Of a stretch of 17,780 bases of DNA, positions 1 through 5,442 are shown piece after piece (positions within the stretch are counted from its first letter, which is position 1; each line of letters starts with the position of its first letter). A program made the position numbers and the translations under genes. This DNA comes from JBHIER01 sp046760705 [NCBI: bacterium] (GTDB lineage: Bacteria > JBHIER01 > G020348925): positions 1 through 17,780 of the forward strand of contig JBHIER010000013.1 of NCBI GenBank assembly GCA_046760705.1. The letters are read 5' to 3'. The notes beneath the pieces are model-generated. The model ran no database searches. It saw only the letters and a program-made list of their open reading frames with translations, and was not told where the DNA came from.

Positions 1-1781
1 TCGAAGCATGGCTCCACTACCGCGTCAATGCTACAGAAGATAGTGTGACCATGTCCGGTCCAGGAGGAACAGGGGGACTTTACACCGGGATTATTCCAAT
101 TGGTGTGGCCACGGTTGGCCAAACGGTGAGTTACTGGGTTTCGGCAAATGATAATGAAGGAAATCGAGGCGAGTCCATAATCAAACCTTCCTTTGGGATC
201 ATCGCCCCCATCAACCCCGACGCAGATATACTCCTGGTCGATGATAATGTCCGTTTTCATTTTAGGGGTATGATGCAGAGGGTACTTGACAATTTAGGAT
301 ACACGTACGAATTCTGGAGTATAACTGGTCACAACGGAATCGATGCGTCCGTCACCACCTACGGCTGGTCCGCAGCTATCATAACCGGGTGGATTGCTTC
401 CTCTGTTCCTACGCGAGGTTATGATGGAACCCCTTGGGCGGCATTCCTCGATGGTGGAGGTCATCTCTTTTACGCTGATCAGGATTATTTTTACGCCAAT
501 GAGGGTACAAATCCTACACCTTCTTTCGGCCCTGGAGATTTTGCTTACGATTACTTTGGTCTTGCCTCCGGAGAGAATGATCAATACCACGATGTATATT
601 ACACGTTCTTCGGTGTGGCCGGCGATACTGTATCGGGTGACTTCACTTCTGGAGTTGAGATATCACTCCCTACAAATTGGAACTGGACGGACATAACCGT
701 ACCTGCTGCCACAGCCGTGGAGATATTCACCACTCAGGACGGTAAGGGAGCTGGAGTACGATACGATGGCGGGACCTTTAAGACGGTATATCTTCCCTGG
801 ATGTACGAAGCATTACCCTGTGAAGCCGAAAGGAGCACCTTAACAAAAAATGTGATGGATTGGTTTGGTGTCAGTGCAGCACCAGGACCCCTGGTCTGTT
901 CTGCGACGGCTGACCCAATGTCTCTTGCTCCAGGAGATACAGTGACCATCACAGCGCATGTGACGGATGATAACGGGGCCTTTTCAGTCACTGCCGAAAT
1001 AGAGAGTCCGGATGAGACAGTGATGACTATATTAACCTTGTTTGATGATGGTCAGCACCACGATGGGGCGTCTGGCGATGGAACATACGGGAATACTTGG
1101 ACGACTATTAATGAAAGAGTCTACTTAGTGGACATTGTGGCCGTCGACAATGAGCTTAACTCTGTAACCTATAACAATATGGCACACTTCGTAGCGACCA
1201 CTTCGACACTGCCATTTTGGGGCGACCTTCACGGACACACAGGCTTTTCGGATGGTATAGGAACACCGGAGGAATATTATCTCTATGCCCGTGACGTTTC
1301 AGATCTCGACTTTGTTGCCATACATCCGGTGAATTATTCTTATTTGAATTTTCCAACGTCTTTATGCTCGATTGCACCCAATGCAGAAGTGCCTGGAAAA
1401 CAATATGAAGAGTCCATCCAGTATGCGTTAGCACAAGGTTTCAAGATTGGCATGTTGAATGTCTCTGATACGCACAATGGGACGCCGAGCACAGGAGGGC
1501 TGACCGCTGTGTATGCATCGGGACTGACAAGGGGGGGAATCCTGAACGGATTAAGAGCCAGACATAACTATGCTACGACTGGTGCCAGGATATTGTTAGA
1601 TTTTAAAATCGATGGACATACGATGGGCCAAGCATACTCGACAGACATCTATCCTGAGATTGATGTAAACGTAATAGGCACGACAATGATTCAGAAGATA
1701 GAAGTGGTTAAGAACAACTATGTGCTCTACGCTCATTACGGCTCTGATATAGCAGAAAGCTTCAGTTATGTTGACCAATGA
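1..1781 (+). CDS. Secreted multidomain protein, N-terminal part (amidotransferase-like fold, Ig-like domain, PHP/DUF3604 remnant); 5' partial, ends at in-frame TGA
   Basis: The reading frame is open from base 3, so the gene begins upstream of the window; the Met at 45 is probably internal. Visible modules: an Ig/FN3-like segment to about 180; a class I glutamine-amidotransferase-like (ThuA-type) fold at about 220-870, beginning ADILLVDDN; an Ig-like domain at about 890-1195 with the DDGxHxDGxxGDGxY signature; and a PHP/DUF3604 metal-dependent phosphoesterase-like domain from 1215 (GDLHGHTGFSDGIGTPEEYY). The PHP domain keeps the HxH motif and the late SDTHNG motif but lacks about 100 residues in between. 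The TGA at 1779-1781 is followed in the same frame by FIDSGYYYIRVTQ, the normal continuation of DUF3604 proteins. The part starting at 1822 is therefore the rest of the same gene. The product is probably exported; enzymatic activity is doubtful. Confidence 0.85.
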   Translation, partial: EAWLHYRVNATEDSVTMSGPGGTGGLYTGIIPIGVATVGQTVSYWVSANDNEGNRGESIIKPSFGIIAPINPDADILLVDDNVRFHFRGMMQRVLDNLGYTYEFWSITGHNGIDASVTTYGWSAAIITGWIASSVPTRGYDGTPWAAFLDGGGHLFYADQDYFYANEGTNPTPSFGPGDFAYDYFGLASGENDQYHDVYYTFFGVAGDTVSGDFTSGVEISLPTNWNWTDITVPAATAVEIFTTQDGKGAGVRYDGGTFKTVYLPWMYEALPCEAERSTLTKNVMDWFGVSAAPGPLVCSATADPMSLAPGDTVTITAHVTDDNGAFSVTAEIESPDETVMTILTLFDDGQHHDGASGDGTYGNTWTTINERVYLVDIVAVDNELNSVTYNNMAHFVATTSTLPFWGDLHGHTGFSDGIGTPEEYYLYARDVSDLDFVAIHPVNYSYLNFPTSLCSIAPNAEVPGKQYEESIQYALAQGFKIGMLNVSDTHNGTPSTGGLTAVYASGLTRGGILNGLRARHNYATTGARILLDFKIDGHTMGQAYSTDIYPEIDVNVIGTTMIQKIEVVKNNYVLYAHYGSDIAESFSYVDQ

Positions 1782-1821
1782 TTTATAGATAGCGGCTATT
1801 ATTACATTCGTGTGACGCAGA

Positions 1822-3507
1822 TTGATGGTCAAAATGGCGTGGTCAAGCCCTATTTGGGTGAACAAGGCCTATTTCGACCGATGGACGAAACAGGTGATAG
1901 ATGGCAGCCTGGATGGGGCCCATGATGTGCATGTCGCCGATATGGATGGTGATAATATCCTGGATGTAGTAGCCACCGGGCTCCACGCCGGTCAAGTGGT
2001 CTGGTATAGGGGTCCCGATTGGGCAAAGAATTACATAGATCCCATGCTCGATCATGCCTACCTGATAGATGTTGCCGATATAGATGGTGACGGTGACTTT
2101 GATGTGGTAGCCACTTCGTATTCTGGAAATGCCGTGGTCTGGTACGAGTCACCAGGGTGGACAAAACACTTCATAGATGACAACTTGAATGATGCCAGGG
2201 CCGTGTACGTTACCGATATAGATGGTGACGGTGACTTTGATGTGGTAGCCACCTCATATAACGAAGATTTGGTCGTCTGGTACGAAACACCTGCTTGGAA
2301 CCGGCATGTCATCGATGATAATCTAGATGGTGCCGTGCTGGTATATGTCATAGATATGAACGGGGATTCTTCCCCTGACGTGTTAGCGACTGGATATGAT
2401 GCGGATGACGTGCTCTGGTATGAGAATCCCTCCTGGACGAAGCATTATATAGATACTGACCTGGATGGGGCCAATGAGGCGGATTTTGCCGATATGGACA
2501 GTGATGGTGACCTGGATGTGGTGGCTATAGGAACGGCCGCAAACCAGGTAGTCTTGTATGAGGCACCATACTGGACAAGGTATCTCGTAGATGACAGTTT
2601 AAATGTTCCGGTTGATGTTCGCATCGCTGATATTAATGGTGATGGTTTGTTAGATATAGTAGCTACAGGAATGAGTGGAAATGATGTAGTCTGGTACGCG
2701 GCCCCCTCCTGGAGAAAACACTATATAGATCCAAACCTGGAAGGCGCCACTGTTGTCTATCCTGCCGACCTTGACAGTGACGGTGACCTGGATGTGGCAG
2801 CCACCGGGTACCTCGCCGATAAGGTAGTATGGTATGAGAATGCGGGGCGCGGTGCCTGCGCAGGGGGCGAGAGGGGTGATGTTGACGGCAACGGAGACAT
2901 CAACGTTTTGGATGTGCTGGCCGTGGTGAATCACATCCTCGACACAATACCTATAGCCGATCCGGATGCGCTCTGCCGGGCGGATTGCAAGATTGACAAC
3001 AATATCAACGTTTTGGATGCCTTGTCCATAGTGAATGTCATCCTGAGCATCATTCCCGACTGTGGATCGGCGACCTGCAAGCCAGAGGTTCGCCCTGAGG
3101 TGATGGCGTTCTTGAAGTCGCTGGAATCCTACCTTTCAGCAGAGGCTTTTGCCAAGTTTATGGCCATGATCAACGACCTCAGTGGGATACCGGCAGGGTT
3201 TGCCCTGGAACAAAATTATCCCAATCCGTTTAATCCCAACACCACCATCCGCTACGCCCTCCCAAGCGTAGAGCGAAGAGCGGAGAGCGGAGAGCGATCA
3301 ATGTCCCTCCACATCACCCTGAAGATCTACAATATTCTGGGGCAGGAGGTGCGGACGTTAGTGGAGGAGGCTAAGGAGCCGGGATATTACACCGTCACCT
3401 GGGATGGGAAAGATAGCCGAGGTTTAGACGTGGCTAGCGGGGTGTATTTTTATCGGATTAAAGCCAGTGATTTTACAAAGACGCGGAAGATGGCATTAAT
3501 CAAGTGA
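1822..3507 (+). CDS. C-terminal part of the same secreted protein: seven FG-GAP/VCBS repeats, dockerin pair, type IX secretion sorting domain
   Basis: The frame opens at a TTG codon at 1822, but its first residues (MAWSSPIWV) are the last strand of the DUF3604 domain. This is the frameshifted remainder of the upstream gene, not an independent gene. Seven repeats of about 46 residues follow (1890-2850), each with a Ca-binding loop such as ADIDGDGDFD and a VVWYE strand, which is enough for one closed seven-bladed beta-propeller. A dockerin-like pair follows at 2869-3075 (DVDGNGDINVLDVLAVVNHIL-type, and a second copy in INVLDALSIVN). The protein ends in a T9SS type A / FlgD-like sorting domain at 3196-3507 (NYPNPFNPNTTIRY, IYNILGQEVRTLV, GVYFYRI), so it should cross the outer membrane by type IX secretion and stay at the surface. 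A heptamer repeat (3268-3295) interrupts the first loop of that domain. Confidence 0.88.
   Translation: MMVKMAWSSPIWVNKAYFDRWTKQVIDGSLDGAHDVHVADMDGDNILDVVATGLHAGQVVWYRGPDWAKNYIDPMLDHAYLIDVADIDGDGDFDVVATSYSGNAVVWYESPGWTKHFIDDNLNDARAVYVTDIDGDGDFDVVATSYNEDLVVWYETPAWNRHVIDDNLDGAVLVYVIDMNGDSSPDVLATGYDADDVLWYENPSWTKHYIDTDLDGANEADFADMDSDGDLDVVAIGTAANQVVLYEAPYWTRYLVDDSLNVPVDVRIADINGDGLLDIVATGMSGNDVVWYAAPSWRKHYIDPNLEGATVVYPADLDSDGDLDVAATGYLADKVVWYENAGRGACAGGERGDVDGNGDINVLDVLAVVNHILDTIPIADPDALCRADCKIDNNINVLDALSIVNVILSIIPDCGSATCKPEVRPEVMAFLKSLESYLSAEAFAKFMAMINDLSGIPAGFALEQNYPNPFNPNTTIRYALPSVERRAESGERSMSLHITLKIYNILGQEVRTLVEEAKEPGYYTVTWDGKDSRGLDVASGVYFYRIKASDFTKTRKMALIK
3268..3295 (+). repeat. Four tandem heptamers (consensus GGAGAGC) inside the T9SS sorting domain
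   Basis: GTAGAGC, GAAGAGC, GGAGAGC and GGAGAGC follow one another without a gap. They encode a charged stretch (VERRAESGERS) in the loop between IRYALP and the LKIYNILGQEV strand. Two further runs of degenerate heptamers in the window are unrelated in unit sequence but share the period. Confidence 0.85.
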
Positions 3508-3529
3508 CGAGTTGTGAGTTACGAGTGAA
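3502..3529 (+). repeat. Short degenerate heptamer run at the stop codon of the secreted-protein gene
   Basis: AAGTGAC, GAGTTGT, GAGTTAC and GAGTGAA are four consecutive 7-base units, and the stop codon lies in the first. The following 3540-3595 is another simple, A/C-rich degenerate repeat containing AACGGAC three times, 16-17 bases apart. Confidence 0.6.
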
Positions 3530-3633
3530 TCGTCATAACCGAATTAACGGACTAAACTGTATAACGGACCAACCAACCAACGGACAAACGGGGAGGTGAT
3601 CCTGGTCTGACCGAATAAAGAAATGGCAAAAGG

Positions 3634-3741
3634 CTAATGTTTTTCTTTGGTCTTATACCTGTGTTCCTCGTATTTAGCCAAAGCCAAAACGATCAGAGCA
3701 ACGCCAGTTAAAATAAGGCCGATCATTATATACCAGGTCAT
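3634..3741 (-). CDS. Tiny single-pass membrane protein (35 aa)
   Basis: The ATG at 3741 is preceded by a strong Shine-Dalgarno (AAAGGAG) that lies in the last codons of the upstream gene, 4 bases away. The product is MTWYIMIGLILTGVALIV-, one hydrophobic helix (about residues 4-22), then a charged tail rich in K, E and R ending KTKEKH. Tight spacing and the shared SD mean it is translated with the 63-residue membrane protein in front of it, which suggests a two-subunit membrane assembly. I do not recognise a named family, and the function is unknown. Confidence 0.6.
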   Translation of the reverse strand: MTWYIMIGLILTGVALIVLALAKYEEHRYKTKEKH

Positions 3742-3745
3742 TTTT

Positions 3746-3937
3746 TTACTCCTTTGGCTGCAGGAAAAAGGCAACTCCCAATAAGATGAGCGATAGAATT
3801 AAACCAATCAGGATCTCGTGAAAAATAGGTTCTTTCTGGAGGAACTGTTTAAGGACACCCGCGCCGAAAAATAACTTACTGATATCTGCGAAATATTTTG
3901 AGAGCAGTTCAAATCTCTTTGGAGTAAATATTCTCAT
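3746..3937 (-). CDS. Small membrane protein (63 aa), first gene of a two-gene unit
   Basis: The chosen start is the ATG at 3937 (MRIFTPKRFELLSKY). The frame stays open to a TTG at 3988, but a consensus promoter covers that extension and places transcription start at or within a base of the ATG at 3937, so the mRNA appears leaderless. The protein has an amphipathic N-terminus (FELLSKYFADISKLFFGAGVLKQ) and one clear transmembrane helix near the C-terminus (ILIGLILSLILLGVAFFL), ending QPKE. The N-terminal part resembles small uncharacterised membrane proteins of the DUF6722 kind, but that resemblance is from memory and weak. It is followed 4 bases later by the 35-residue membrane protein. Confidence 0.65.
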   Translation of the reverse strand: MRIFTPKRFELLSKYFADISKLFFGAGVLKQFLQKEPIFHEILIGLILSLILLGVAFFLQPKE

Positions 3938-3943
3938 AATTGT

Positions 3944-3972
3944 AAAATAAACAATTTCACCCTCAAAGTCAA
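3944..3972 (-). promoter_or_regulatory. Sigma70-like promoter for the small membrane protein pair
   Basis: On the minus strand TTGACT (3972-3967), a 17-base spacer, then TATTTT (3949-3944). The predicted start of transcription is about 3937, the A of the ATG, so there is no room for a ribosome binding site. Confidence 0.6.
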
Positions 3973-3997
3973 GGGTCAATTTTTTCAATTTTAACTG

Positions 3998-4348
3998 GAA
4001 AGGGGTCAGGTCTCAACATTTCACATTTTAATCGGCTTCGCCAGTTTAGTCATTTTTGACAGTTTGGTCGGTTAACAATCTTAAGGGACGGGCGGACAGG
4101 GACGTCCGCCCCTATGCAGGGGAGGATATGCGGGCGAGACGCCCGACCCACGCGATTAAATTACCCATGTTCGTAGGGGGCATCTCCGAAAGAGTCCGGA
4201 GTCCTTTCGGACTTGCCCGTCTAAATGTGAAGGGCGTCCCGGTAGACGGGGCGCTTCACAAAAGCGAAACCAAGGTTTCGCAGTCCAAAGAATGTGAACC
4301 GCAACGTGATTTAGTGCACGTTATCACTGTTATTTAGGGGACAGATTC
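3998..4348. repeat. Non-coding stretch with a chain of hairpins and IS200/RAYT-like end motifs
   Basis: No credible gene. From left to right: AAAGGGGTCAGGTCTCAACA at about 4000 resembles sequences often seen at ends of IS200/REP-associated transposase elements (from memory, low confidence). Perfect or near-perfect hairpins follow: GGGCGGAC/GTCCGCCC (4090-4111), CGGGCG/CGCCCG (4131-4145), TCCGAAAG/CTTTCGGA (4185-4211), TGTGAAG/CTTCACA (4226-4260) and GCGAAAC/GTTTCGC (4264-4281). Just before the next gene is TAGGGGACAGATTC (about 4336-4348), another motif of the IS200/RAYT type. None of the hairpins is followed by a T-run, so they are not intrinsic terminators. A 93-codon open frame crosses the region but reads through the palindromes and looks non-coding. 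Confidence 0.65.
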
Positions 4349-4852
4349 GTGAGAAGAGTTCGTTTTTTAATTGGTACAATGGTTTTAGCGGTTACCTCTG
4401 CCAATTCTCAGATTCTGACCAAAGGTTCTTATCTTTTGGATAGAAACTCCTCATCCAGGATAGCCGGAAACGCCATCATCGACATCCTGGCCGACGAGGG
4501 CACTATCTGGGTGGCCACCGGGAATGGACTGAATAAGACCACAGACAACGGCCAGAGCTGGGTGACCTACGACCATAGACACAACCTGGGCCGAGGCGGT
4601 GTAAGTGCTATAGCCATCAAAAACGGGGTCATCTGGGCTGCTACGGCCTACGACACGACCATTCAGAACAATATTTTACCGGTGGGCGGAGGTCTGAGCT
4701 ATTCCACCGATGGTGGTGACTTGTGGACCTACATCCCCCAGCCGGGGGTGACTCCTATTCAGGGGCTCACCTACGACATTGCCCTCACCGACTCGAGCAT
4801 CTGGTTGGCCTGCTTCGGCCAGAGTCTCCAGTTCTCCGCAGATAACGGCTGA
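4349..4852 (+). CDS. Truncated secreted beta-propeller protein (two-component-regulator / YCF48-type repeats)
   Basis: Starts at GTG 4349 (MRRVRFLIGTMVLAVTSANS) with a signal peptide and a weak GGGGAC upstream. About one and a half blades follow, with the motifs GTIWVATGNGLNKTTDNGQSW, GVIWAATA, GLSYSTDGGDLW and SSIWLACFGQSLQFSADNG. Proteins of this type in related genomes are several hundred residues and normally carry a C-terminal T9SS tail. This one stops after 167 residues at a TGA, and the sequence after it no longer resembles a propeller, so the gene is most likely a 5' fragment left by a deletion or rearrangement near 4850. Confidence 0.7.
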   Translation: MRRVRFLIGTMVLAVTSANSQILTKGSYLLDRNSSSRIAGNAIIDILADEGTIWVATGNGLNKTTDNGQSWVTYDHRHNLGRGGVSAIAIKNGVIWAATAYDTTIQNNILPVGGGLSYSTDGGDLWTYIPQPGVTPIQGLTYDIALTDSSIWLACFGQSLQFSADNG

Positions 4853-5109
4853 TCGACCAACTCATCGTTATGCTGACGTCGACTGTCGATATTGATCTCT
4901 CAGTTGCTCGATTGGAAGCTTGTCGACCATCACCAACGGCGGGACGAGGCCAGCAGATTGGCTCATCGTCTTTTGCGAGAATTAGATTCGTCATGACTTT
5001 TTCTTGGGGTGGCAGGCCTTGTTAGATGTTTACTTTTTTCGATAACTCTGTGATCGGTTACCTTCTTCGAGCAGAATTTCTCCTGATCTCCGCTCGAATT
5101 CCTTGAGTC
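4853..5109. other. Sequence between converging genes; possible remnant of an unknown reading frame
   Basis: After the truncated propeller gene, the same frame from about 4877 to 4994 stays open without a start codon (ending LAHRLLRELDSS, then TGA). It is charged and leucine-rich and could be the tail of some gene joined here by the deletion. I do not recognise it. No terminator with a convincing T-run is visible between the two converging genes. Confidence 0.3.
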
Positions 5110-5442
5110 TTAGCGCAGCAACACCATGCGCTCGGCGGCTGTAAAGCCACCCGCCGTCAGGCGGTAGAAATAGATCCCGCTGGCCACATCGTTGCCGAAA
5201 CAATCCCTACCATCCCACGTGGCCGTATGGTATCCGGGTTCCTTAACCTCATCCACCAGCGTCCTCACCTCTTGGCCGAGAACATTATAGATTTTTAGGG
5301 TGGCATGGATGGGTTTCTTGCCTCTCGCCTCTGACATCTTGTGTCTCGTGTCCGGTATCTGGTATCTGATATCTGTAGTCGGATTGAAGGGGTTGGGGTA
5401 GTTCGGATATAAGGCATATTCAGAGGGGCCGTCTCCCACCAC
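5110..5442 (-). CDS. Type IX secretion sorting domain, frameshifted end of the cohesin/dockerin protein
   Basis: This frame holds the tail of the gene that starts at 7580. It opens VVGDGPSEYALYPNYPNPFN and runs through IYNVLGQEVRTLVDE and GIYFYRLTAGGF to MVLLR. It is a complete T9SS type A / FlgD-like sorting domain of about 100 residues, with no start signal of its own. The upstream frame reads ...INEQL and then leaves this frame. Adding one G in TTG.TGG at 5436-5446 joins the two parts. A run of ten heptamers interrupts the loop between IRYQIP and LKIYNVLGQEV. Confidence 0.85.
   Translation of the reverse strand: MVGDGPSEYALYPNYPNPFNPTTDIRYQIPDTRHKMSEARGKKPIHATLKIYNVLGQEVRTLVDEVKEPGYHTATWDGRDCFGNDVASGIYFYRLTAGGFTAAERMVLLR

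Noticed and set aside
1779-1781. UGA recoded as an amino acid
   Set aside because: UGA ends several other genes in the window at the expected place, and the nearby frameshift makes damage or sequencing error more likely.
4056-4337. 93-codon open frame on the plus strand
   Set aside because: It runs through five hairpins, has no SD or protein-like pattern, and its composition follows the palindromes.
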